Below are positions 12,118-24,544 of a stretch of DNA of 64,000 bases, piece by piece. The translations under genes were made by a program, and so were the position numbers. How positions within the stretch are numbered: the stretch's first letter is position 1; every line of letters begins with the position of its first letter. The stretch comes from Ilex aquifolium (lineage: Eukaryota > Streptophyta > Magnoliopsida > Aquifoliales > Aquifoliaceae). A model generated the notes under the pieces. It saw nothing but the letters and a program-made list of their open reading frames with translations. It was not told the origin of the DNA and searched no databases. Location of the stretch: assembly GCA_951799425.1 (NCBI GenBank), contig OX637393.1, positions 14,644,244 to 14,708,243 of the forward strand. Reading direction: 5' to 3'.

Positions 12118-12750
12118 TTAGGTCAATTTTCCACTCAATGGGACAGTCACCACGGTAAATAACCATAAATATCAACCAGATGCCTTATGGATGCAAGCTC
12201 TGTTCTCATTCCAGTATCACCAATACCATTCTTTGCTTGCATCTAACAATCTTTTCCAAGCAAAGAATTTTGGTTCTCAATCAGGGCTTCTGAAATAAGA
12301 AAGAGAGGTCGCCTAGCTTGACCAAATTTTAAGACCAGTGAAAATCTTTCCAGAACAATAGAACTCCTTAAGCGAAAGGAAAAGGTCAGAAAATTGAAGG
12401 AAACTGAATCAACAGAGTGCCACTGCATGCACAGAAAACCAACAAATTAGTCATCTGATTGAAAAAGACATACAAAAACATAAGATGACCAAAAATCAGT
12501 AGAACATGATCATGCAGATCGTAACATAAACCGAATTAGCACACACAGAAATTCAAGTAGAGGAAAGCTATGACAAATTTAGGGGATAAAATATGTGCAG
12601 CTCCTTTAATGAATTTAGGCCAATCCTTTCTGATCATTAAATTGATGACACAATTGTTGAACAACAATATGTAGTTCAACAGCAAACTTTGAAAAAGTAA
12701 TGCTTGCCTTGGATAGACCTTAGTTACCCAAAATCGATAAACCCAGTCCA
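12118..12750 (-). other. 5' leader region of the kinase gene
   Basis: Upstream of the ATG at 12117 there is no in-frame extension of the conserved protein. Leader exon boundaries could not be fixed. A leader intron reaching toward about 16 kb is inferred, because the only promoter-like site lies there and the interval is filled with repeats. Confidence 0.35.
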
Positions 12751-12759
12751 CAATCTGGG

Positions 12760-13190
12760 TACAATGATCCCAAATAGGTTCCCGGTCTAGATCACTAAAT
12801 GCCTAACCCCAACTTGTAATACTAAACCCAAATCCATTTGGATTGGAATTTGTACCAGAAATATAAAGTAAATACTAACTGAATGTGTGTGTATCGATAT
12901 ATAATTATATATAATTTTTTGATAATAAGAAATCGGGCACAAATGTAAAGTAAACTATGTGTAATATTATATAGATATTAATTGATTAGGAGTTTATGGA
13001 TGTACTATTAAATATAATTTTACATAGCAGTGAAAGCAATTTAGATAAGGGTTCCAAAACGAATTGCGACAAAAAATACCGTACCTTATAAACTAACCTC
13101 ATCGTACCGCGTACGTAAGAAAATGTCACACAATATATTCATGCTCGTACCACTTACCAAATAGATTCACGACCAGGTAATATAGGGATA
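12760..13190 (+). repeat. Dispersed repeat family A, long copy
   Basis: About 430 bp with colinear similarity to 50400-50830: a TTGTAATACTAA segment, then AAATATAAA...ATAATTATATATAATTTTTT, then GATAATAAGAAATC, then AATTGCGAC...ATACCGTA...CATCGTACCGCGTACGTAAG. There is no ORF, and no terminal repeat could be fixed. It could be a solo LTR or a non-autonomous element. Confidence 0.65.
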
Positions 13191-13632
13191 GACAGCTTTG
13201 TTTCAGGTCCCTCGACAACAACCCACTTACAATTTGAAGATGATTTCATGTTGTATGTGTTGCATAGCCCAATAGAAAAAAATTTATATAGGTGATTGCA
13301 TAGCATGAATCATTTGCCAACTAAAATTTGTCATCGTGTCTAACACGTTAGCCCACTGAATTGAAGTTAACTGATGTTGCCAATATTCTAAATACTCAAT
13401 AATGGGAATAAATGTGCATGCAAGCAAGAGTTCTTTAGCTCTGGTTTTAGGTCCCGATTGGTGTTGGCAAGCAGTACCACGGGGGTTTTGGGGGGCTATC
13501 CCATTTGTCTAAAGAATGAGTTTCACTTGGATTTAACTCAAGAAGAAACCTCTTATGTGCTCTTTCCAATTAGTGAAGTGCTTCGTGTTATTGGAGCACG
13601 AACGCATAAGAGTCTCTTTCTTTGAAGGAAGA

Positions 13633-13659
13633 GGGGGGGGGGGGGGGGGGGGGGGGGGG
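13633..13659. repeat. Poly(G) run of about 27
   Basis: An uninterrupted G homopolymer in the presumed leader intron of the kinase gene. Length is likely unreliable in sequencing. Confidence 0.9.
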
Positions 13660-14044
13660 ACTTCAAAAAGGAAGTAAGCTTTTAGCAAGTGAACGAACGT
13701 CCAAGTTCATTCACTTGAGCTACCGGAAGTATGAGCCCTTCCCCGTAAAACAATGCACTAGTTGCATTCACCGACAAATCTCCAATAAATCGTAGTTAGT
13801 GTAATTCTATTTCAGATTGACGTCAAAAATATTTGGAAGTCAAGCCCTTCCCAAGGGAGTCCATTGTACTTGATTGTGACTATAATAGCTAGTCTTCTGG
13901 ATGAGCAGTAGAATTCTGTATCAGAAAGAAGTAAAAACCAAGGACCAAACTAAACACATTAGTCACCAAAGTTCCAACTAACGACGGATGCACAAGACCT
14001 TGGCAAATAAGAGGGTTAAAAACTCATGAATTCACGTTCCTCTA

Positions 14045-14808
14045 TGCACCCTAACAGGGGCAGAGCCATAAAATTGTGTCAGGGTGGGCACTAATATTTC
14101 AACAAATTATTATTTTTTTTCTTACAATTGATAGAAATAGGACAATAATTTATTTAATTACATCATGTTTAATAATTAAAAGTTCATTAAACCCACCATA
14201 CAGAAATTTGGTAAGCCTAGTATATACAAACAATAACATTTTTTTTTTACAAAATATTAACTAATTAAAATCATTTAGAATTGACTTCAGTGAATTTTTA
14301 TATTTTTAAAACATTGCATAACAACTTTATTATTCTTTAGATACATAATCATGTTATCACTTTGGTATTTATAAATTATTTGATCGATTATGCAGTTTAA
14401 TGTGCACTCTATAATGTTTACCATAATTAGCAAAAATAAATACCATAATCACAAGTAAACTAGCGAATATGTAAATCATGTCTTTTTTAGTCTTAGAAAA
14501 TATAAAATAATTCTAGTATATTCAAAATTTATCTAGATAGGTACATAGCCAGTCCAAAATGTGTCAAAAAATTCATATTCATTTGATATAAATATACACT
14601 AATTGATGTGCCAAACAAAATAGGGAGGACATAATTAAAATTATTCATTTGATATAAGTGTCCATTAATATTTTTGTCTTTAATTTTGGGTGGGCACAAA
14701 TAATATATTATACAAATATACAATATACATACTTAAGTAATAAAAAAAAAATTGAGGGGGGGCACTTGCCCACCCTGGAACAGGGCTGTCTCCGCCCTTG
14801 CACCCTAA
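14045..14808. mobile_element. Mutator-like non-autonomous element with TSD
   Basis: A direct repeat TGCACCCTAA flanks the element at 14045-14054 and 14799-14808. The ends are inverted: left AGGGGCAGAGCC...CAGGGTGGGCAC, right (reverse complement) AGGGCGGAGACAG...CAGGGTGGGCAAG. The interior (744 bp in all) is AT-rich and non-coding. A 9-10 bp duplication with long imperfect inverted ends fits a Mutator-like MITE. It lies in the presumed leader intron of the kinase gene. Confidence 0.7.
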
Positions 14809-14814
14809 AAAGGG

Positions 14815-16130
14815 CTAAAGCATGTCTTCTGAAATTTTCCCTTTCCAGATTCAAATAAATTAAAAACCAACCAAAAATGAAAGAAGAAACCAATCAAAAC
14901 AAAGATGGTGGAGTTTGTAACACCAAAAATCAATCCTTTGACACATCAAAAGATAGTGAGAAATTGATACGGTCAAAAGTGATTTACAGTGCACAGGTTT
15001 TCTATCCGAAAGCTATTTGTTTCACATGTTTCTAGTAACCAGATGGCATCTAGACAACGCATATATCTCTAGATTCTTCAGAATCTGCAGTTTTGACTAC
15101 CAAATTTGCAGCCAACCAATAGGTTTAGATAAGAAACTCAGCATACAGTTTAAGAGACTCAGACCAATCATCACTTTGTGCAAATATGCCCAAGGTTAGG
15201 TCTGTCTCTGCTTCTCGGGTCTACCTCTTCCAGCACGCTGGACTGCAGTGAGTAATTACCCTTTTTAAGTAACTCTACAGCATTTATCCGAACAACCTGA
15301 ATAAAATGCATCAATTTCTAATGAAGCATCTCAACACTAAATACTATGGAGGTATCCATCAAAGGAGAGCAAATACAGAAAAAAAAAGCAAAACATTACA
15401 AAGCAACTATAGCAGATGTAATATTAGTGTAGATGTGTGTATATGTGAGTATATGTGCATCTGATATGCATGTGTAATATACATAGGGATGGAACAACCA
15501 AGTAAATAGCAGCTAAATTTCTCAACCAAATAAAACTTCAACCCCAAAATTGAAAAATCAAAGCTTGATCAGATAATAAAAAGTTTCAGCAAACTAGGCC
15601 GTTCTGATCAGACAATTAAGAAATCAAATGTATTAAAGACCGCTCAGAAACAGGAAATCTCAAGAATTGTAACCAAACCCTAATATGAAACACAATAACT
15701 TCGATTAAAATTTCAGCCTAAATACATAGATCGAACTTTTCAGCCTACATGCATAGATCGAACCTGAAATTGCAAATAAATAAAAAAAGAAATAATCAAA
15801 TGCCTTTTGTAGCTAAATTCATTTCAATAATGATCGAATCATTATCTGAAACACTTTGAAATAAAATAAGCTCTGATACTATATCTCTATTCTTGTAATT
15901 TTTTTAAGAACACACTATCAGAGAATTAAGAAATGAAATTAACTAAAAAATCGATTAGACACAGTCAAGCTCAAGGATTACACGACCAAAACTTAATCGG
16001 AAATGAAATAAACTCGATTAAAAGTCAGTCTACATACATAGATCGATCTTCAAATAGATGCAAATAAAAAAAAAGATGGTTTTTTGTATCTAAATTCAGC
16101 TCAATTTGATAGACTCAGCACCTGGGATAC
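14815..16130 (-). other. Presumed leader intron/5' flank, no gene
   Basis: AT-rich with many stops on both strands. Short repeated phrases such as CATAGATCGA occur at about 15725, 15755 and 16039, suggesting a small local duplication. Nothing codes. Confidence 0.35.
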
Positions 16131-16139
16131 TTTGAAGTA

Positions 16140-16285
16140 AAGTATGCTGTGGGACTTGACTCTCTCTCGCCCTTCAACTCTCTCTCTCTCTCTCTCTCTC
16201 CCCCTCCCTCTGTGTGTGCGAGTGTATATGTGACATTTAGTTAGTTCACACACGATCTAGATTTTCTCTATATATATACACAAAT
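16140..16285 (-). promoter_or_regulatory. Candidate core promoter and GA-rich leader of kinase gene
   Basis: On the minus strand TATATATAG (about 16268-16277) is followed 60-90 nt downstream by a GAGGGAGGGGGAGAGAGAG tract. A TATA box with a CT/GA-rich leader is common in plants. No other promoter-like site was seen between here and the ATG, but 4 kb of leader intron must be assumed. Confidence 0.35.
16171..16210. repeat. (TC)n microsatellite
   Basis: About 12 TC units followed by a C-rich stretch and TGTGTGTG. On the minus strand it would lie in the kinase leader. Confidence 0.9.
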
Positions 16286-16729
16286 TACACTGACGTCCCT
16301 ACATTTTGATATAATTATCAAAAGTCCCTAAGATTTGAGACAAAATACATGGACCCTCTTAACAAAAGCATGACGCTTTTTCTCCAGCTTTTTTTCTTAG
16401 AACTATAAATGACAAATCTATTAATTATAAAGTAAACAATTTTTAACCAAACTCGTGAATCTTTAAAAAAATCACACAAAATAAACGAAATTGAGTTTTA
16501 TGATAAAAAGTTAATCTGTCAATTCCGTTATATAAATAGACAGACATGAACTCTACTAAGCATTATTAAAACATGACCGAACCTTATAATGCACAATAAT
16601 TAAGGAGTCGTATTTGAATTAAATAAATTTTTAACATGACAAAATTTATGAAAGTTAAAAATACCACACAACTTGACATATTAATGATCTTAGCCTTAGG
16701 GATAATAATCAAACTGAACTATTCGGGTT

Positions 16730-17150
16730 CGGATCGTATAAGACTCGACTCAAACTTCACTCATGTTCTAAACGAGCTGAATTTTAACAATTTTTTAATG
16801 TCGTATTTTAAAAGTTTCAGCTCTTTCATATGCAAAAGCAAGTTAACTCGTACCTGAAGGCACAATGCAACGTAAGTAGAAAGTTATGGATTTTGAGGAC
16901 AGAAAATTCAATGTGAATGGTTTTGAGTGGGATGTTGATAGCCATTTAATGAGTCTATTTGAGACCGTCAGATGAGTTTATTGAAATCTACCATGTTTTA
17001 TATTATAGATAATTGAGTTACTCAAGCTTAACTCGGGTTCAACTCGGCTCATTTTCTAAACGAAGAGAACTTGAATAATTTTTTAAGATTATTAAGAAAA
17101 ACGAGTTTGATAAATTCGGCTCGAACTCGTAAAACTCAACTCGATTATCA
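16730..17150. repeat. Degenerate ACTCG-rich repeat
   Basis: Phrases such as TTCGGGTTCGGATCG, ACTCGACTCAAACTTCACTC and CGGGTTCAACTCGGCTCATTTTCTAAACGA recur at about 16725-16800 and 17030-17145. The two halves resemble each other (TTCTAAACGA(G/A)...GAA...AATAATTTTTTAA). It is a widespread type of plant intergenic repeat of unknown class. Confidence 0.4.
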
Positions 17151-17430
17151 GTCCTGCTTAGCTTTGATACATAAAAGTACATCCTGCACTAGATATGGTG
17201 AAGCAGCTTGAAACCACCCTCATTGTTTGCTTGCACTTTTCAGGACTATTTTATTTAACCAGAATAAATACTAGGAATATGAGTGGAAATTATCCAAATC
17301 TTTGGGCTTTTCTAGATTTAATGAAGACTTTAGGACGTTAATGATATTTTTACAGTTTCATCTGCAAAAAAAAAAAAGTCTGTTGCTCAAATGAAAAATG
17401 AAATCCACGCTCTTTAGAAGCGAGGACGCC

Positions 17431-17486
17431 TGACGTCCAATGGCAGCCGAACGTGATAGAAAAACGTTATAGAGCACGTGGCCAAT
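17431..17486. promoter_or_regulatory. Cluster of CCAAT, TGACGTC and G-box sites
   Basis: TGACGTCCAATGG (17431-17443), CACGTGGC (17475-17482) and a second CCAAT (17482-17486) lie within 56 bp. These are the known core sequences for bZIP (C-box, G-box/ABRE) and NF-Y binding. The cluster is about 1.2 kb upstream of the candidate kinase promoter. Function is inferred only. Confidence 0.35.
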
Positions 17487-17703
17487 AGTATGGCCAGCCC
17501 GAATTACTGCAGTTGTTGTTGCTATTTGGCCAGTAGACTGTGGTCTGGATTGATACTAAATATTGAATTGAATAAATTACTAGTCAATGGAAACATAGAA
17601 AGCGGCAAGGAAAAAAAACAAACAAAAAAGACAAATGCTCAGGAGAACACTAAGTCAAATTCCAATGTATGGCTATATTCTATATAATAAATCAGCTAGC
17701 TAT

Positions 17704-18217
17704 TTAAAATTTGGGTTAATTACTTTTTACCCCTTTATGGTTTCATCTAAAAGTACCTTACCTACTTAACGTTTAAAATTATGCACAAAACCCCCTTATG
17801 GTTATGTACCAAAGTAAAACCGTTACTTTTATCATCCAACTTAGCGGAGAGTGTACTTCACATGCTCAAAATATGTTGTGGACTTTGTTTTCATTGTTTC
17901 CCTCCAAAAAAATATTGTCTAAGTACCTAAAATGTCCTTTATACTAAAATAGCTAGGGTCATTAAATGAATAAGTTTCTATTCCCAGATTTAATTATCCA
18001 TTAAATGAATAATTGGAAGCTAATTGGAAGCTAAGTTTCTATTCCCATTAAAAAAAAAGGGTAGTATGGTAATTTTATTACTCTATTAACAGTGTTAATT
18101 ATTTCATTTTAGTACATAACTTTAAGGGGGTAATATGCATAATTTTAAACCTCAAATAGGTAAGGTGCATCTATCCAAAACCACAAGGAGGTAAAAAATA
18201 ATTATCCCTTAAAATTT
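17704..18217. mobile_element. Mutator-type MITE with perfect 9-bp TSD
   Basis: TTAAAATTT flanks the element exactly at 17704-17712 and 18209-18217. The 496-bp element has long inverted ends: left GGGTTAATTACTTTTTACC, right GGTAAAAAATAATTATCCC. Matching continues inward to CCTTACC on both sides, about 50 bp. It has no coding frame. A 9-bp target duplication and long inverted ends define a Mutator-like non-autonomous element. Confidence 0.85.
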
Positions 18218-18795
18218 TATCAGCTAGTTATTTAAGCACTCTGTTTTTTTTTTTTTTTATTTGAATTGCACCTAAAGGCATGGGTTACCCCTAGTGTGTG
18301 CATATTATTGTTGTGTTGGAAAATATACCAAAGTTGATGAGTCATTGATTTTGATTTGGTGAATTTATAGCTATTGATCATTAAAAATAATCAAGTAATA
18401 TAATACAAAATAATAACATGTAGACATGTTACACGTGTTAAAATTTTATTACATGAAAAATAGAGGTATGATACGCTAATTAGACCCTGATAATTAAGGT
18501 TTGGTGATTTATATTGTTTAGGGTATCAATTTTTGTATGTACTGGAAATAGTGTTTACGATTTTTGAGGGATCACGCACTTTAAGATCTAGTATTTTAAT
18601 ATGTTGGCTTACCTCATTTCAAAACATGAAATTGATAAGATCTCTATATTTGAATCATAGAATGTAAATTATGTGATAATATAGTGGATTACGAATATAT
18701 GTTTATATCTAAAATTGGAAAAGCATAAAGACTCTAATTTTAACTCAATGCTCTAGATTTCATATTAATTCTTCCAATTTAATACAAAAGGTCAC
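18218..18795. other. AT-rich intergenic stretch
   Basis: No gene, RNA or terminal repeat recognised. It contains a T-run near 18245. Confidence 0.4.
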
Positions 18796-18833
18796 AATGC
18801 ATCCCACACAAAAATCTCCTCCCGCCCAGTTTA

Positions 18834-18960
18834 ACCACACACATGCCACCCGGAATACACAACCCAAAGCCAACACCCTCTCTCTCTTTCCACACACACA
18901 CCCCGTCGAACACACACACACATACATACTAGAACACACACACATCAGCACACATAACAC
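18834..18960. repeat. CA-rich low-complexity tract
   Basis: Repeated CACACA blocks are interrupted by short unique words. Open frames on both strands here (Cys/Val-rich or His/Thr-rich) are translated repeat. Confidence 0.8.
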
Positions 18961-19019
18961 AAATTGGTTTGATAATTTGGGTGTTTTGGATGTTAATTTG
19001 GGTGTTTTGAATGTTATAT

Positions 19020-20010
19020 TTTTCAAATAAGCTTGATAAGTTTTATAAGAATAGGATTTTTCATAGGATTATAGGGTTTTTATTGAATGTTATATGATTG
19101 AATGCTAATAGTTATTAGTCGTATTTTGATTGAATGTTATAATTTTGAAATTGGATGATAGGATTTGTTAATTATATGAAATGGGATGTTGATTGTATGA
19201 AATTAGATGTTAATTGTATGAAATGAGTTTGCTAATTGTATGAAATTTGTTTGTTAATTGTATCAAATCGAATGTTAATTTTATAACATAGGGTTTTGGA
19301 ATTAGAAGTTAGGTTTGCGATTGAATATTAGGGTTTTAAAATTGAATGTTAGGGTTATTTTGATTGAAATGAGTATTACTTCATGGAATAAGATGTTGAG
19401 TTGATGATTATTTTTATGGTTTTTGGATGTTAGGGGTTTTTTAATCCATGGAATGAGATGTTGAGTTGATGATTATTTAGTAAGAAATCGAATGTTAGGG
19501 TTTTTAAATTGGGTTTTTTATGAAAGATGTTGTAGGATTTTGATTGAATATATTTTAGGGTTATTGTGATTGAGGTTATATGTTAATTGCTTGAGATTGT
19601 ATGTTAGGGCTATTAGAGTTTTGATTGAATGTATGTTTGGGTGTTGATTGAACGTTAAGGTTTTGAAAGTGGGTGTTATGCATGAGTTGGGATGTTGCGT
19701 TGACGATTATTAAGGGTTAATTTTATAAAACTTGAAATGGTTTTTAAATTGGATGTTAATTTTCTTGAATGTTATAGTTGTTAGTGGTATTTTGAATGAA
19801 TGTTAGAGTTATTGGTTGTATTTGATTGAATGTTAGAGTCATTTTTTTTATGACATTGTATTTCTTGATTGTATGAAATGGGATGTTGAAGTTAGGTTTT
19901 CAAATTGTGGAATTAGAGTTATTGTTATTGAATGTTAGGGTTTTAAAATTGAATGTTAGGGTTATTTTCATAGAAATTGGGTTTGAAATTTCATTGAAAT
20001 TTGTGTTAAT
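19020..20010. repeat. Degenerate short-period repeat with spaced TTAGGG motifs
   Basis: The words ATTGAATGTTAGGG, GATGTTAATTGTATGAAAT and similar recur some 20-30 times with irregular spacing. TTAGGGTTTT or TTAGGGTTAT occurs repeatedly. It looks like an old, eroded tandem array and not a true interstitial telomere, since TTTAGGG units are never adjacent. Confidence 0.6.
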
Positions 20011-20099
20011 TATACATAGTTTATAAAATTGACTGTGTAGCCACCACTATTGCAACCGCATAACCATTAAAAATGGATAATGTCACTATTTTTGGCAGT

Positions 20100-21590
20100 G
20101 TAAGTTGATTATTTCTTTAATTCTCTCTAAACATCTCTTTTTGATTTGTTTAATAACTTATTTATTTTGATTTGTATTCATTAATGTTGTGACAGATGGA
20201 TGACGATCTAGAAAATACCGTATAATAAGCTTTTTTTGGCTCATCCTTTTATTACTTTTATCTAATCTTCCTATCCGCCTATTTACTATTCAATATTTTT
20301 TTTTGTCTACAGGTTCGAATGTTTCGTCATAATACTATAGGTGTGGTAATTCGCAATGAGTATAAACTTAATCGTCTCCATATATCTGAGATAGTGTTAT
20401 CTGACACTCATTTGTCATTGATTTTTTTTTAACTAGGGTTTTCTTACATCATATACATGTACCTCACACCCATTTGTCAATCTAAATTTTTGTTTTAAAT
20501 TAACGTTTTCTTACATCATATACATTGATTTTTTATACAAGGAAAAAATATGTCAAATGTATTGGCGAATGTCAATCTAATGGGAAAGAAATGGCCACCT
20601 ATTCTAGTAAAGGAACAAAAAATAAAGTTTGTCAAGTGGCATGACTTTTCATCATATTTGTTCTCTATCGTTTTATGTGTATAAAGATGTTTATGATTAT
20701 TATAATTATAAAACTAATAAATGATTGGGTAAACAATTATGTTAAGACAATATTGTTATATAATTGTAAACATTGTAGTACTGTGATCTGGCCTTTTAAC
20801 ATAATAATGTTCCAGTGGTTTAAATTAGTTTACATTTTGCCGATGTCTTATTTTTGGAGGAAATTTTCCTACTATCTAGATGATTATTAAAAATATATAT
20901 CACACAAACAATAAGAAAATACGTTTATGTAACAAATCAATAATTAGTTTTTTATGAGTTTGTGTTTTAGGCACCAAACAATAATATCATATCAACTTGG
21001 CCGCAATGCGCAAGGCTTGAACTAGAAAGATGTTATGCTGAGAAAGAAAATGTGTGCTTTAAATGTCAATTGGGACAATTTTCACGTTAAAAAAGGGAGC
21101 GATCAAGACAATATGCCCCCGTTCAGCCTAAATTTTTTCCTTCTTTACCACTAAGCTATTGTCACCGAGCATGCCTAGAAAGAGAATCAAATAAAAAGTC
21201 TCACATTCAATCGATAACTTTGTTTACGAAAATTTCTCATCATGTATTAGAAAGTATAGTGACAACAAATGTCTTAGAGTTATCGTCAACCACGATGCTT
21301 CAAAATCTTGATGAAGACACCAAGACAACTATTTTAGGGTGGTTGTTTGTGGCCATCATGAGTCAAGAAAATCTTCCTCAAAATCTTGATGAAGGCACAC
21401 CAACAAATGTCTCAATAGTGACGCCTGTGACTGCTATGCTCCAAGAATTGTCTCATCAAAACCTTGACGAAAGAACAATAACACTCTTGGAACCACTCTC
21501 CCCGCGTTCCTCAAGGACATCGTATGAGATAAATATGCTCCAACAAATTCCTAATCTGAATGAAGACACCAAGTGTTCATTATAAGTTTT
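20100..21590 (+). other. Fragmented coding-like region, unidentified (transposon relic?)
   Basis: Several short plus-strand pieces look protein-like but are not joined by an open frame: VRMFRHNTIGVVIRNEYKLN (about 20314), VLANVNLMGKKWPPILVKEQ (20560-20620) and CFKCQLGQFSR (about 21055), a partial Cys-x2-Cys knuckle followed by a stop. Then comes an ORF of 121 aa (21220-21585) with three or four copies of a QNLDExT-like unit. I recognise no family. The knuckle and the broken state suggest an old transposable element or gene relic, but that is inference. Confidence 0.3.
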
Positions 21591-21599
21591 AATGTCTTA

Positions 21600-24480
21600 C
21601 TCTCACTATTGTTATCTTATTCATGTTGTTCTTGTTGTTCCAGGAGAGGGAATCTAATGTGAATCTTCCCTCACAATTATACATGTGAACTATAGACACT
21701 TTACCTAGAAGGAGAGAGTGAATAGGATTTTATATTTTAGCCCAATTGATTACCAATAAAAACCTAAAACACTACAATTACCTCTTCCCACAAAGATATA
21801 ACAAATAATGTGAGAACTCCTTTAGTCACCACAACCCCAATTAACCATGACGATTGATTTTAATTAATCTTGAACTAATTCACTCTCAATCAATCTCACG
21901 GCGATTCCAAATCTCAAACCCAATTTGCACAATTATGGTTGAATAGATATCAAACAATCATTTCAATAAATACATAATGCGCGTGTCTGTAAATAATCAC
22001 AAGTGTATACGATAAATAATAAATAATACGAGTAATTTATTGACACAAAAAACCCTTATAGGAAAAAACCGTGGGGAACCTTCTAGGTTTACCAAAACTA
22101 AATCTACTACTTACTAAGTCAACATCCAAGTACTCAAGTCTTATACCTCAATCAATACCATGACTAGATGTTCTTTTCCTTGTTGTCTCTTCGCCAAAGG
22201 CCTTCCTTCGATGTCCTAGCTTCACTTGGACCTTCTCGGCGCACGGTTCGTCTAGGCCTCGAGCAATCATGGGCACGCTAATGATTTCCGGTATGTACAC
22301 ACCAATGAGTTTGGTTCTAAACCATCAAGATCTTCAATACCAAATTGTGAGGTTGGGTAGAATTTTTAGGTAGTGGTGGAAACTCTCAAAGTAAAAGAAG
22401 TATTTTCTCACTTAGAAATCTCACAAGATGCTTAACCTAGCTGTGGGAAAGACTCTCCCTATTTATAGGTCCGAAATAACAGTAGTTTTAGTAAATAAGA
22501 AAACTCATATTCGCGAACGATTGCTTGAGAATGGTCATAGGGCAGTTGGCACTGGAATGAAAATCACGTTTCAAACTTGTCCAGGAGCAACACCGTTCGA
22601 GCGACCTTAAAGGACCGCTTGAGCGAGATCATAGAGCGTGCTTTGTGCACTCTTCTGTGGCTTTTTTCCATCTAATTCCCTAAGTTATAAAGATACCGCT
22701 CTAGCCAATGTTAGCTAGTATAGATCATTATCTACCAGTTTTTAAAGCACAACACCAAGCAAAAAACTTGTCCTCTTGAACACTAAAGGGTGTTGTTGAA
22801 TAGGGATCTGATAATGACTCAATCTATGTTTTCAAAACACAAAAATGGTTTAGAAAAATATTTTATTTTGAAATCACCTAGGAGCCATACATAGATTGCT
22901 TTTAATTCCATTTTTATCCTAATCATCTTACATTAAAAGTAACTAATGGTTTATCTTAGATGTCTAGGTCATTACCTTTGTTTTAAGCATGCAGGTGCAT
23001 ACGGAAGTGGAATGATGTTGCTTTAATGTTTGATCTCCTCCCTTCAATGACGTTTTTCGAATCTTCAATTTCATAGCATCATGACCATGAAAAAAGTTAA
23101 GATTTATGATGGACTTCACGAAATTAGCTAATTACAAAATATGATAGAACAAGCTCTCCCTTTAGCAATTTCGTGATAAAATACACAAGTTAAAAATTAA
23201 GATTACAATCCAACCATCAAACAAAACAAATTATATATTTAATCTCAACACTCATGTACACGTTCTAAATCTCTATCTAAATACAAGATCTACTTCTTTA
23301 GATAAAGATTGAAGATCGCAGTACTGCATATCAACACTCAAATCAAAACTCGTGAAAAACATCATATGTTAAAGAAATACATACCATAATTATAGGTTTA
23401 GAAAGCTCCAAGTTAAGCATGGGGTATAAGTATTTATACATCATGCAAATGTAAATATGTAACATGTTAAGAACTAACTTGTCTAATATGTTTAAGAACC
23501 TATTGATCTATCAATATGAAACACTTCAAATTCTCCTCCTTTAGTTGGTTTTCACAAGTAAAATAACAAATGTAAAATAGGTGACTTCATGCCAAGTTTG
23601 TAAAATTTACTCCCCTTGAACTTTTGAATAAACTCCCCTTTTTTATTTTCACATGCAAAATATTTTGCCTCGTCAAGAGTAAATCTCTCTGATTTCTCTC
23701 ATGTATACCTAAAATATTCTCCCCATTTTTGTCACAAATGTCAATCCAATGATAACATGCAACAAGCATGATACAAAATCAAGTTATCCAACATATTCTT
23801 ATCTTATTTACTATAAATGTCACCTCAATGATAACAAATAACAATCATGACATAGAATCATAATATAATAAGAAGGTATAAATACATTTCAACAAGCGAA
23901 ATCATGCAAGTAAAATAAGTAAGGGACCAACATGACACATAATTCAAAGTCAAATATGATAAGAACATCAAGATTAGGACTAAGAGTGTGTCACAACGCA
24001 TGAAAAGGTTAACTAAACAAACAAAAGTAAATAAATTGGAAAAGACAACAATAAAAAGAAGGAGTACTTTAGTATAGGGCATGAATGAATAAAAACACTT
24101 AATTTCCTATATGACCTAGACTAAAAGTGTCTACAAAACAATACCTCAAATGGCTGCATATCTACCATCAGCTGCTCCACTATCATGTTGAGGCAAATTT
24201 GTATCTAAATCTATCCCATTTGGCACTGGCTCCCCAATAATATGCTTACCCTTGATTAATCTGCATAGTCGACCAACTCTCCTGGTAAGAGATTCAAAGA
24301 CCACTTACTGAGCAGTCTCCGTGCTCACAATCATTCCATCCAACATATCTAGTCACTGTAAAGTAAGACGATGATGTTCCTCCATGCCTTGCTACATATC
24401 TGAAAGCATGTCTACCAATGATGCTAACTGAGCAGCAATGATTTCTGAATTGAGCTTATGTGGTGGTGGTGGAGGTGTCC
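21600..24480. other. Intergenic repeat-like DNA without a gene
   Basis: No intact frame or recognised domain. The composition (CTCCCC words at about 23611, 23633 and 23719, and long A-rich stretches) resembles untranslated parts of LTR elements. The next feature to the right is an LTR-element ORF on the minus strand, so this may be its 3' part. No terminal repeats could be defined. Confidence 0.3.
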
Positions 24481-24544
24481 TAGACGTACTAATCTTAGGA
24501 TGAACAGGTGGGACTTGCTCCTCAACTACTACAACGTAATCAAC

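Noticed and set aside
19020..20010. Interstitial telomere array
   Set aside because: The TTAGGG-like words are separated by irregular AT-rich spacers and never form adjacent TTTAGGG units.
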